From assembly GCA_025175895.1 (NCBI GenBank), contig CM045998.1:17097153-17161152 (forward strand): a stretch of DNA of 64,000 bases, in the 5' to 3' direction. Position numbers and translations under genes: made by a program. Every line of letters starts with the position of its first letter. Positions within the stretch are counted from its first letter, which is position 1. The DNA is from Wurfbainia villosa (lineage: Eukaryota > Streptophyta > Magnoliopsida > Zingiberales > Zingiberaceae). The notes beneath the pieces are model-generated. The model ran no database searches, had not been told where the DNA came from, and saw only the letters and a program-made list of their open reading frames with translations. Below, piece after piece: positions 41,704-51,415 of this stretch.

Positions 41704-43036
41704 TGTTGGATCGAAAGTGTCGCTAGAGGGGGGGGGGGTGAATAGCGATACGATGTCGTTAAAAACTTTTGCAATAAGTAAAAAGCAAGTAGAGAATGCA
41801 CAGCGGAAATATAAAGTAGACAAGATATTTTACGTGGTTCACAATCTTTCGATTGCTAATCCACGGCCCTAGTGATCCTTGATCACGTACGGAGGGCAAT
41901 TCACTAAAACCACTCCTCCTCGTTGGAGGTAGGAGCAACGATTACAAAAAGAAATCAAGGCAAAGGGACACTCCCCCTTTCCTTGTTACGATTAAAGCAC
42001 AAAGACAATTTAAAGAAGTAGAACTTAAATAAATATACCGACAACTCTTATAAGTAGAAGATGTAGCTTTCGTTGTCGGCGGCACTTCGTCGTAGCAAAT
42101 GTGAGTAGTAGTAGCGGCGTTACGACGGCGTGTTGAGAGCTCTTGAATTCTTGTGATTTGCTTGGCTTGAACATGTCTATTTATGGATATTGATCTATGA
42201 ATTTAGACATAGGTAGTGTCCAAGGTGAGGTTCTTATCCCAACTCAAGGATGAGGTGTTTCATCCAACCACCTTGTGCCACCTCCAACCTCCTTGGGCGC
42301 CAACTCAAGGATGAGGTGTTTCATCCAACCACCTTGTGCCACCTCAAGGAAGCCTTCACGCCAAGAAGAAGAAGCCATCCAACTTGTGCCACATCAAGGG
42401 AGCCAACCATCTTGTGCCACCTCAAGGAGGCCTTCACGCCAAGAAGAAGAAGCCATCCAACTTGTGCCACATCATGGGAGCCAACCATCTTGTGCCAACT
42501 CACCTTATTTTGGGCGTCCACCACAAGGAAGCTTGGTGATGGTTTGGATGTCCACCTTGATGCCACATCACCCTTTGTACCAAAACACGAGTCAAGTCCA
42601 AATTCACCCCCTTGAAATTCGAGCTCTTCTCGAGGCTGGAACTTGACTAGCAGTTGACTGTAGTCAAAGGGTTTTGGACTGCAGTACAAGTTAGCTTAAA
42701 ATATAAAGTGCGATGGTTCTAACCATCTGATCTCGACCAAGACCTTCCATTGGAGGTATTGGGTCGGATCTACGCTTAACGACCTTGCTTCGCTTTCACA
42801 CGAGCTTACCTTGTAGCCTCGCTTCCGGTCTTCACCCGAGTACCTCGGCTTCCTCCGAAGTCCCTCTGGCGTTGCCCGACCACCTCGGTTCCCACCGGGT
42901 GTCGCAGACCTTCCGCTCAACTTTAGCATTTCTGCACACTTAATTGAGCTCGTAAGATAACAAATATACCCTTAACTATTGAGCCTTTTGCCATAATCAA
43001 AATACCGGTTCGACTTTGGTGCCCACTGCACCAACA
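41704..43036 (-). repeat. Sire4 5' LTR
   Basis: 1333 bp, the same length as 35928-37260. A TATA-like CCATAAATAGA on the minus strand is at 42176-42186. The G-run near 41727 is 11 nt, against 9 in the other LTR. Confidence 0.95.
42176..42186 (-). promoter_or_regulatory. Sire4 LTR TATA box candidate
   Basis: CCATAAATAGA on the minus strand, repeated at the equivalent place in the 3' LTR. It points to gag. Confidence 0.5.
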
Positions 43037-43230
43037 CAGATCTCCTCCACCATGCCACTACCACACACACTTTGCCCCTCCTGCTACTCCCTTTAGTTTA
43101 GTCATTCTTTACCCTTATCTGCAGTATAAGGGAAACATGAAACTATAAGCACATAGGCTTAGTAAGATCCTTTCCTACTCACAAAAACCATACATCAAGA
43201 CTTAGACATAGAGTAGTGACATGATCATTT

Positions 43231-43556
43231 AAGAACATATAAGCATAACATTCATATAAACATTCAAGAACATATAAGCTTAGCATCCATATAAACATAC
43301 AAGATCATATAAGCATAGCATTCATATCATCATACAAGAACATATAAGCATAGCATTCATATAAACGTACAAGAACATATAAGCATAGCATTCATATAAA
43401 CATACAAGAACATATAAGCATAACATTCATATAAACATACAAGAACATATAAGCATAGCATTCATATAAATATACAAGAACATATAAGCATAGCATTCAT
43501 ATAAACATACAAGAACATATAAGCATAGCATTCATATAAACATACAAGAACATATA
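43231..43556. repeat. 35-bp tandem repeat, nine copies plus a partial
   Basis: Unit AAGAACATATAAGCATAGCA plus TTCATATAAACATAC starts at 43231 and recurs every 35 bp to 43546, with few substitutions. It lies inside solo LTR F. Confidence 0.95.
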
Positions 43557-44106
43557 GACATGGAAAGGGGTATATGCAAGATGCTCTTTGAAAACATATA
43601 TTTTATAGGTACTTAAACATAATCTCAATATATTGGGCCCGGCATTGTACCACATTCATCATCATCATTGCGCGCATCCCTAAATAGATCCGAGGTAGTT
43701 AATCCCGAACCTACTAGGTTACTAGGCCCGTACTATGTTCGTCAACCTAGGGGCAATCATAACATAGAAGCTCATCCTAGGCCTGTACTATGTCCATCGG
43801 CCTAGGGCAACTTAGGAGCCCATCCCGTACTAGGTTCGTACTATGACCGTCGACCTAGGGGCACGTAGGAGCCCATCCCTTGAACCTTGTTAGGGTCCGG
43901 TACAAGCCATGCATAAAGTAAAATAACATATCATGTTCCTTCTTCATAACATATCATATTTCTTTTCATAACATATCATGTTCCTTATCATAGCATATCA
44001 TGTTCCTTCTTCATAACATATCATATTTCTTTTCATAACATAAAGAGTGCTCTTAGGAAAGCATCTCTTAGGCATTTTCATCATACATACTTGTTCATCA
44101 TGATGC
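43557..44106 (-). repeat. Solo LTR F, stretch between tandem arrays
   Basis: Contains three partial repeats of a CCTAGG...GCCCATCC block (43720-43880) and alternating CATAACATATCATGTTCCTT units (43930-44040). No coding is seen. Confidence 0.6.
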
Positions 44107-44316
44107 AATGAGCATAACATAATCATACATTCATACAATTAACATGGCAATGAGTATAACATAATCATACATTCATACAATTAACATGGCAATGAGCATA
44201 ACATAATCATACATTCATACAATTAATATGGCAATGAGCATAACATAATCATACATTCATACTATTAACATGGCAATGAGCATAACATAATCATACATTC
44301 ATACAATTAACATGGT
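44107..44316. repeat. 42-bp tandem repeat, five copies
   Basis: Unit AATGAGCATAACATAATCAT plus ACATTCATACAATTAACATGGC; starts at 44107, 44149, 44191, 44233 and 44275. Inside solo LTR F. Confidence 0.95.
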
Positions 44317-44534
44317 CATAAGGTAGTGACCTAAACCAATCATGCTATCATAAAGTCTAACTAATATCATATTATCATCTTATATACATGTAGCATGGCA
44401 TGGAGGATTATTAGAGGGCATGAGCATGGGTTGGCCGAAACCCTAAGGGAGGGTTCTTAAGAATTTAAACCCTAAACAACTTGTACAAGATTTAACTAAC
44501 CACATGTTAACATCCATTACATATAGATCATGAC

Positions 44535-45400
44535 ATGGAAGACCATTAGGAGCACAACTAGGACTTGGCCGAAAGTTTCAAGGGGGCTTTGGGATCAACC
44601 ACTCAAATCAAGCCTAGCTATCAACATATTATCTTCATCTACATACAAACATGGCATGGAAACATATATATCATAGCATGGAAGACCATTAGGATCATAT
44701 ATAGGTCTTGGCCGAAAGTTTCAAGGGGCCTTGGGATCAAATGCTCAAACCAAACCTAGCTATCATCATGTCATCTTCATCTACATACAAAACATGGCAT
44801 GGAAACATATAGATCATAGCATGGAAGACCATTAGGAGCATATATGGGTCTTGGCCGAAAGTTTCAAGGGGCCTTGGGATCAAATACTCAAACCAAACCT
44901 AGCTATCATCATGTCATCTTCATCTACATACAAAACATGGCATGGAAACATATAGATCATAGCATGGAAGACCATTAGGAGCATATATGGGTCTTGGCCG
45001 AAAGTTTCAAGGGGCCTTGGGATCAAGTACTCAAACCAAACCTAGCTATCATCATGTCATCTTCATCTACATACAAAACATGGCATGGAAACATATAGAT
45101 CATAGCATGGAAGATTATTAGGAGCATATATGGGTCTTGGCCGAAAGTTTCAAGGGCCTTGGGATCAAACACTCAAACCAAACTTAGCTATCATCATGTC
45201 ATCTTCATCTACATACAAAACATGGCATGGAAACATATAGATCATAGCATGGAAGACCATTAGGAGCATATATAGGTTTTGGCCGAAAGTTTCAAGGGCC
45301 TTGGGATCAAACACTCAAACCAAACCTAGCTATCAACATATTATCATCATATTCATACAAAACATGGCATGGAAAGATCATTCGAAGCATGAAGGAGTCT
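44535..45400. repeat. 143-bp tandem repeat, about six copies
   Basis: The phrase ATGGAAGACCATTAGGAGCA recurs at 44535, 44678, 44821, 44964, 45107 and 45249 (period 143, last 142), with a shortened final copy near 45369. Each unit has GTCTTGGCCGAAAGTTTCAA. Inside solo LTR F; the small frames that follow this period are not genes. Confidence 0.93.
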
Positions 45401-45917
45401 TGGCCGAGAGTTTTAAAAAGATTTCTAAGCAATCGAAAACTGAAACAACTTGTACTGCAGGTGAGGGGATACTTACATCCTTTCGTTTGTTTAGTAATAG
45501 AATATACCCTAGGTTGTGATGCCAAGACTAGAGCTTTCTTCTTGCTTGGTTGGTTTTCGGAAATGGAAGAAGGGAGAGCTAGGGTTTCGGTGGGAAAGAA
45601 GAAGAGAAAGAGGAGAATGCCAACTTGGGTTCTCTTGTCTCCTCATACTCCTATTTATTCACTTGAAGGTATCCCTTAGCCTCCCTTACCCTTAACTATC
45701 ATTTTCCATGTCCTTCTAATAGCACAACCCTGTTGGGCTTCTGGTTATTGGATGCATCCTAAGGTTTAGTTATCTACTTGGAGGTTTAGGGTTCAAACCC
45801 TGGGCCTTGCATCCTTTTTTGCTCTATTTTCTTTTATTTTTGAAAGAGCCCACATAAAAGCCCATATGATCATGCAAAAATTCTTATAAAATTTCTAGGA
45901 ATTTTACGAACGTTACA

Positions 45918-46865
45918 ACGACACCGGGAGATGAGAGCATTGCTCCCCCACTCTGTTTGGGGCAGGAGGATAGGTGTACTCCGACAGTATCCTGTCCACT
46001 CAGTCACTCAGGAGCAGTGATGACAGAGTATACAGTTGTCATAGCCCTACCCACTCGGCTTCACCATCGCGTGTGAGGCGGCTGACTAGCGTCAGGGGTG
46101 ACCATGTCATTTGCATCGCATGCATATTGCATGGATGGCATTTGTATTGTGTTTGCTGTATTTTGGTTGCTGCCTTGGATGTTGCATATGATTGACATAC
46201 ATACATGATACATTTTTTTGTATTTGGTCTGACGACTTTATTTCTGCTAGTATGGCACATGCTTCTATGTCAGGATAGGAGATGCAAGTAAGTATAGTCT
46301 TTTCGCATTTCTTTTTATACATTTCCTATATTTGATTAGGAGACTGTACTGGCATGATTATTATTGGTAGATATATCTTACTATGCATATCGACTATTAT
46401 CCGCTGAGTTCATTGAACTTACCCCGTTGCTTTATATTTATTTCAGGATAAAACTGTCAGGAGAGTCCAGTTGCCAAACCCTCTCGTCATGATGGTTTTT
46501 TGCTATTGTATTTATGGTTCGGTTTTTTACTAGAAGACATGTTTAGGTTTTGTGTTTTGATTATGTACGCGTGGATACTTTGATTGTATTTGATATGTAT
46601 TTATGGACTTTTATTCGATTGGTTTGGTTGAGTATTCCTGCTCAGATGGCAGAAGGGGTAAGTCTAGATATTATAGACTTTCGTTATTTACTTTGATTGT
46701 TGGCCTGAGGCCTATTTATGACCTGCGTGTGTGGTTTTTGTTCCGGTCGTGTTGACCGATGTATAGTAGGTCGTGTGGGTCTTGTATGTAAGTTTCGTAT
46801 TGTCACCCGTACAGGGGAGATGCTTCCGGATTTTTGTCTGACGGGGACTCCCCCGGGGCGTGACA
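45918..46865 (+). repeat. Element A 3' LTR, last part
   Basis: Resumes A's LTR after solo LTR F and matches 9650-9684 plus 18588-19498. It ends GGGGCGTGACA at 46865. The next base begins B's gag reading frame. The following five bases, caaca, are the expected target duplication, whose partner lies left of the window. Confidence 0.9.
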
Positions 46866-47830
46866 CAACACTTTGAGAGGATGCTTCAAAGACAACTTGA
46901 AGGATTACATGAAAGGATGGACTGACTTGAAGGAGGAAGAGTTTCCAACCATGGGGGACAATTCTAATCATGAAGAATCTCATCAAGCAAGTGACTATTC
47001 TACGGTTCTCCAAGAGAAGGAAGGAGGCGTGAAGGGGGAAGAAGACGTGAAAGAGGAGGTAGAGACTATAGACGTGAAGATGATCTAAGAGGTGTGAAAG
47101 TGAAGGTACCTTCCTTCCAAGGGAGGAATAACCCCGAAACGTATCTTGAGTGGGAGATGAAAATAGAACAAATCTTCTCATGCCACAATTACAATGATGC
47201 AAAGAAGGTGAAGGTGGCTGCCCTTGAGTTCACTGATTACGCTTTAATTTGGTGGGATCAAGTGCAAAAAGATAGAAGAAGGTATGAAGAGCATCCTATA
47301 GACACTTGGGATGAAATGAAGACTTTGATGAGAAGGAGATTTGTGCCTTCCCACTACCATAGGGATTTGCATAACAAATTGCAAAGACTCACCCAAGGGA
47401 GTAGGAGTTGGATGAGTATTACAAGGAGATGGAGGTGGCTTTGATTAGGGCCAATATTATGGAGGAGAGGGAAGCAACCATGGCTCAGTTTCTCCATGGC
47501 CTAAACCGAGATATTGGAGACATTGTGGAGTTACAACATTATGTGGAGCTTGAAGACTTAGTTCATCAAGCAATGAAAGTGGAGAAACAATTAAAGAGAA
47601 AGGGCATTATGAAAAAATCATCTTCTTCAAACTACTCTTCAAGTTGGAAGGACAAGCCAAAGAAGGAGGGTTCTTCTTCTAATTCTAAGGAGGTAACAAG
47701 AACTAAGAAGCCTATTCCTACTAATTCTTCTTCTACTTCTAAGAGTAGGGATATCAAGTGCTTTAGGTGTTTGGGAAAAGGACATATTGCATCCGAATGC
47801 CCGAATAAGAAAACTATGGTGGTGAGGGAT
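46866..47830 (+). pseudogene. B gag with zinc knuckle
   Basis: From the first base after element A, frame 46866 reads QHFERMLQRQLEGLHERMD, a coiled-coil gag N-terminus, followed by stops and an Arg/Glu-rich stretch. From 47094 the core follows: VKVPSFQGRNNPETYLEWEM, LEFTDYALIWWDQVQKDRRR and MKTLMRRRFVPSHYHRDL, the retrotrans_gag domain. A one-base loss near 47407 shifts the frame. It continues as MDEYYKEMEVALIRANIMEE, then LHGLNRDIGDIVELQHYVEL and a Ser/Lys linker, to CFRCLGKGHIASECPNKK, a complete CX2CX4HX4C knuckle (47760-47814). Gag would form the particle that packages RNA. Confidence 0.9.
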
Positions 47831-48487
47831 AATGGGAGTATCTCTAGTGAAGAAATTTCTTCTCATTCCTCTTCCTCAAGCGATGGGGAAAATGAAGGAG
47901 CAGTCTATGCACAAGATGGAGATCTCTTGGTGGTTAGGAGGTTATTGGGGAGTCAAGCCAAGGAGCATGAGGAGGACCAAAGAGAAAATATTTTTCATAC
48001 CCGCTACCTTATTCAAGGTAAAACATGCTCTATGATCATTGATGGTGGGAGTTGCACCAATATGGCAAGCACTAGGTTGGTCACCAAACTCAACCTAAAG
48101 ACTACACCACATGCAAGGCCATATAAACTCCAATGGCTGAGTAATAATGGTGAATTGGTAGTGAATCAGCAAGTGTTGATTAATTTCTCCATTGGAAAAT
48201 ATGAAGATCAAGTTCTATGTGATATTGTACCTATGGAGGAAAGCCACATTCTTCTTGGAAGACCTTGGCAGTTTGATAGGCGAGTTCACCATGGATTCTC
48301 CAACAAGTTCTCTCTCGTTCACAATTCTCGCAAAGTCACACTTGTACCATTATCACCTAGGGAGGTTTGTGAGGATCAAATAAAAAAGAGAGAGAAAAGA
48401 GAAAAAGAAGAGCGAGAACTTAAGAAAGAGAAAGAGAGTGTGAAAAAGAAAATAATTGATTTTGAGGACAAAATTCAAAAGAAATGA
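47831..48487 (+). pseudogene. B protease region
   Basis: In the same frame as the knuckle come IQGKTCSMIIDGGSCTNMAS and ESHILLGRPWQFDRRV. DGGS stands in place of the retroviral D-S/T-G triad. The DGGS form is common in this gypsy group, so it is not by itself a defect. A long Lys/Glu run (KKREKREKEERELKKEKES) leads to an in-frame TGA at 48485, after which the same frame continues into RT. The protease would cut the polyprotein. Confidence 0.8.
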
Positions 48488-49430
48488 GAGAATGAGGAAA
48501 AGAAAGAGAGAAAAATAGAAAATTTGTTTACAAGAGGAAGTGAGGTGAAGAGAGATTATTTGACAAGGCAACCTATATTTCTTCTTTTGGGCAAGGAAAC
48601 TTGCTTGGAATCTAACACTAACTCCTTGCCTAGTGATGTTGTTGTTATTTTACAGGATTTTGAGGATGTGTTTCCCAAGGAAGTACCTCACGGTTTGCCA
48701 CCAATGAGGGGGATAGAACACCAAATAGACCTTATTCCTGGCGCTTCTCTACCCAATAGGCCAACTTATAGGAGCAACCCTCAAGAAACAAAGGAGATAC
48801 AAAATCAAGTGGAGGAGTTATTGCAAAAAGGATGGGTTAGGGAGAGCTTGAGTCCTTGTGTTGTACCCGTAATTTTGGTACCTAAAAAGGATGGATCATG
48901 GAGGATGTGCACTGACTGTAGAGCAATCAACAACATCACAATTCAGTATAGACATCCTATCCCTAGACTTGATGATTTGCTTGATGAATTACATGGTGCT
49001 TGTTTTTTTTTCTAAAATTGATTTGAAAAGTGGGTACCATCAAATTAGGATAAGGGAAGGGGATGACTGGAAAACTGCTTTCAAAACTAAATATGGATTG
49101 TATGAATGGTTGGTAATGCCTTTTGGGTTAACTAATGCACCAAGCACTTTTATGAGGCTTATGAATCATGTTTTACGAGAATTTCTTGGAAAATTTGTGG
49201 TAGTATAATTTGATGATATTTTTGGTATATTCCAAGAGTTTTGTTGAGCATATTGCACATCTCCAATCTGTCTTGCATGTCCTTAGAAAGGAGAAACTAT
49301 ATGCTAACTTAGAAAAGTGTTCTTTTTGCACTAATCATGTGGGTTTTCTTGGTTTTGTCATAAGTTCTAAAGGAGTGCAGGTTGATGAAGGGAAGGTTAA
49401 GGCCATTAGAGATTGACCAACTCCTAAAAC
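48488..49430 (+). pseudogene. B reverse transcriptase, active site destroyed
   Basis: Frame 48524-49015 has GLPPMRGIEHQIDLIPGASL, VPVILVPKKDGSWRMCTDCR and YRHPIPRLDDLLDELHGACF. A T-run near 49003 shifts the frame to 48891-49208, which has SKIDLKSGYHQIRIREGDDW and WLVMPFGLTNAPSTFMRLMN and ends at TAA (49206). That TAA stands where the tyrosine of the catalytic YFDD box should be. FDD itself follows, and an extra T within the next ten bases shifts the frame again. The following frame 49210-49416 carries the thumb (LRKEKLYANLEKCSF) and ends at a TGA (49414) in place of a conserved tryptophan. Confidence 0.9.
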
Positions 49431-49431
49431 T

Positions 49432-50000
49432 GTGAGTGAGGTTAGGAGCTTCCATGGGTTGACAAGTTTCTATAGAAGGTTCGTGAAGGATTTTAGCACA
49501 TTGGCAGCACCCCTAAATGAAATTGTTTGGAAAAATATAGGTTTTAAATGGGGGGAGAATCAAGAAAATGCATTTCAAGCACTTAAGGACAAACTCACTC
49601 ACACACACCCATTCTTGCTTTGCCTGATTTTTCTAAATCATTTGAAATTGAATGTGATGCATCTCATGTGGGTAATGGGGCTATTTTACTTCAAGATGGT
49701 CATCCCATTGCATATTTTAGTGAAAAGTTAGGTGGCGCCACTCTCAACTATTCCACTTATGATATAGAATTGTATGCACTTGTTAGAGCTTTGCAAACAT
49801 GGAAACATTATCTTTTGCCTAAAGAATTTGTCATTCATAGTGATCATGAATCTTTGAAGTATTTGAAAGGGCAGGGGAAGCTCAACAAAAGACATGCCAA
49901 GTGGGTTGAATTTCTTGAACAATTTCCTTATGTGATTAAGCACAAGCAAGGAAGGACAAATGTTGTAGCAGATGCACTTTCAAGAATGTATAATTTGCTT
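49432..50000 (+). pseudogene. B RNase H
   Basis: Frame 49432-49731 contains the RT connection (SEVRSFHGLTSFYRRFVKDF, STLAAPLNEIV). Within an ACAC run near 49612 the frame shifts to 49620-50858. This has PDFSKSFEIECDASHVGNGA, HPIAYFSEKLGGATLNYSTY, ALVRALQTWKHYLLP and HSDHESLKYLKGQGKLNKRH, the RNase H domain with its catalytic acidic residues. It ends with NVVADALSR. The domain itself is intact apart from the upstream frameshift. Confidence 0.9.
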
Positions 50001-50858
50001 GCTACACTTGAAACTAAATTGCTTGGCTTTGAACATATTACGGAAATATATGTACATGATAATGAATTTTCCCAATTATATGCTGCGTGTGAAAAGAAAT
50101 CACAAAATAGGTTTGTTAGGCATGATAACTACTTGTTTAAGAATAATAGACTTTGTGTGCCTAGAGGATCCATGCGTGAATTGCTAGTTAGGGAAGCACG
50201 TGAGGGGGGTTTAATGGGACACTTTGGGGTTCAAAAGACCTTAGAAATGCTGCATGAACATTTTCATTGGCCACACATGAAGCATGATATGCAGAAATTT
50301 TGTGAAAGGTGCATTGTGTGTAGAAAAGCAAAATCTAAGGTATCACCTCATGTCTTTGGGGTTCAAAAGACCTTAGAAATGCTGCATGAACATTTTCATT
50401 GGCCACACATGAAGCATGATATGCAGAAATTTTGTGAAAGGTGCATTGTGTGTAGAAAAGCAAAATCTAAGGTATCACCTCATGGACTTTACACTCCTTT
50501 GCCTATTCCTGATTTCCCGTGGACTGACTTGTCTATGGATTTTATTTTAGGGCTACCACGCACTCAAAAAAATAAGGACTCCATTTTTGTGGTAATTGAT
50601 AGATTTTCCAAGATGACACACTTCATACCTTGCCACAAAGTGGATGATGCAACTCATGTGGCAGATTTGTTTTTCAAAGAGGTGGTAAGACTTCATGGCA
50701 TGCATAGGAGCATTGTTTCAAATCGTGACACCAAATTTTTAAGCCATTTTTGGAGGACCATATGGAACAAGCTAAGAACAAAGCTTCTTTTCTCCACCAC
50801 ATGTCACCCTCAAACTAATGGCCAAACTAAGTTCACAAGGATGGCAAAACAAAGGTAG
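50001..50858 (+). pseudogene. B integrase with duplicated zinc-binding domain and C-terminal deletion
   Basis: In the RNase H frame, the HHCC zinc domain (HFGVQKTLEMLHEHFHWPHM then CERCIVCRKAKSK) occurs twice, as two identical 132-bp in-frame copies (50222-50353 and 50354-50485). The catalytic core follows: LSMDFILGLPRTQKNKDSIF, FFKEVVRLHGMHRSIVSNRD and STTCHPQTNGQTK. The first two aspartates are kept. The third acid, expected just after NGQT, is lost because a deletion joins the sequence near 50841 to the later linker and causes a stop at 50856. Confidence 0.9.
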
Positions 50859-50863
50859 AATAT

Positions 50864-51415
50864 GTGAAGAAACTTCATGAGCAAGTTAAAGCTCAAATTG
50901 AGAAGAAAATGGAGCAATATGCAAATAGATCCAATAAAGGGAGAAAAAGAGTTGTCCTTGAACCCGGTGATTGGGTGTGGGTTCATATGAGGAAGGAAAG
51001 GTTTCCTGCACAAAGGAAATTAAAACTTCATCCAAGAGGAGATGGACCATTCCAAGTATTGGAAAGAATTAATGACAATGCTTACAAGATTGACTTGCCC
51101 AGTGAGTATGGTGTTAGTGCAACATTCAATGTGGCTGATTTGCATCCTTTTGATGTAGGTGATAAGGACCTAAATTCGAGGACGAATTCATCTAACGAAG
51201 GAGGGAATGATGAAAGCCAAGGAGGGGTTTCAAGCTTACAAGACAAAGTCGAGGATGAAGAGACATTGAAGGGAATTGGAGGACCCACGACAAGGTCCAA
51301 GACTAAAAAAATGAAACAAGCCTTGGAAGGCTTAATAATGGAGCTCAAGGAAAAGGAGGATCAATGCACAATGGAGGCAACAACTAAATGGATCACATTC
51401 CTTCAACTAAAATGA
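50864..51415 (+). pseudogene. B integrase C-terminal part
   Basis: Frame with KKLHEQVKAQIEKKMEQYAN, PGDWVWVHMRKERFPAQRKL and FQVLERINDNAYKIDLPSEY. This is the GPY/F-type module that follows the catalytic core in gypsy integrases, and it continues to VADLHPFDVGDKD. The end (GGPTTRSKTKKMKQALEGLI) is expected to run into the 3' LTR, which likely begins at 51208. No chromodomain is visible. It is cut off from the core by the deletion near 50841. Confidence 0.85.
51197..51207 (+). other. B polypurine tract candidate
   Basis: GAAGGAGGGAA lies just before TGATGAAAGCC (51208), inside the coding tail. In this gypsy group the tract typically sits there. Confidence 0.5.

Larger units (their letters stand above)
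35928..43036 (-). mobile_element. Sire4: young Sirevirus, integrase region missing
   Basis: Two 1333-bp LTRs (35928-37260 and 41704-43036) differ by only about six substitutions plus homopolymer-length changes by eye. The target duplication is cagat (35923-35927 and 43037-43041). In sense the LTR starts TGTTGGTGCAGTGGGC and ends CGATCCAACA. The primer site is at 41689-41701 on the minus strand, and the polypurine tract AAAAAGGGGGAGAT is at 37261-37274. The interior encodes Sirevirus gag, a gag-protease linker, an RT with intact YVDD and an RNase H remnant. The integrase segment is absent. It is the most recent insertion with both ends visible. Confidence 0.95.
35628..45917 (-). mobile_element. 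F: gypsy-type solo LTR, split by Sire4
   Basis: The outer ends read TGTCACGCCCACCC (35628) and GAACGTTACA (45917), flanked by the 5-bp duplication acgac (35623-35627 and 45918-45922). On the minus strand it starts TGTAACGTTCGTAAAATTCC and ends GGGTGGGCGTGACA, typical of long plant gypsy LTRs. Without Sire4 it is about 3.18 kb. No second LTR, primer site or internal region is present, so it is a solo LTR formed by LTR-LTR recombination. It contains three separate tandem arrays (43231-43556, 44107-44316, 44535-45400). Confidence 0.85.
1..46865 (+). mobile_element. Element A: large Ty3-gypsy-type LTR retrotransposon, hollowed out by nested insertions
   Basis: The sequence at 1-1108, 9415-9684 and 18588-19498 matches 34290-35627 and 45918-46865 in the same order, so the two series are the 5' and 3' LTRs of one element. 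The LTR begins TGTAATATATCG (33404) and ends GGGGCGTGACA (19498 and 46865). A Met-tRNA primer site lies at 19506-19518 and a polypurine tract at 33391-33403. Without its nested insertion the right LTR is about 3.17 kb; the first ~0.89 kb of the left LTR is outside the window. By eye the LTRs differ by roughly 4 percent over their first 600 bp, so A is older than the elements inside it. Inside, only gag-like coding remains and no protease, RT or integrase is visible. The element is therefore non-autonomous or internally deleted. The LTR style recalls Tekay/Del chromoviruses, but that assignment is inference. Confidence 0.85.

Noticed and set aside
43231..44316. CRISPR-like regularly spaced repeats
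   Set aside because: The units are contiguous tandem repeats without unique spacers, in a plant LTR.
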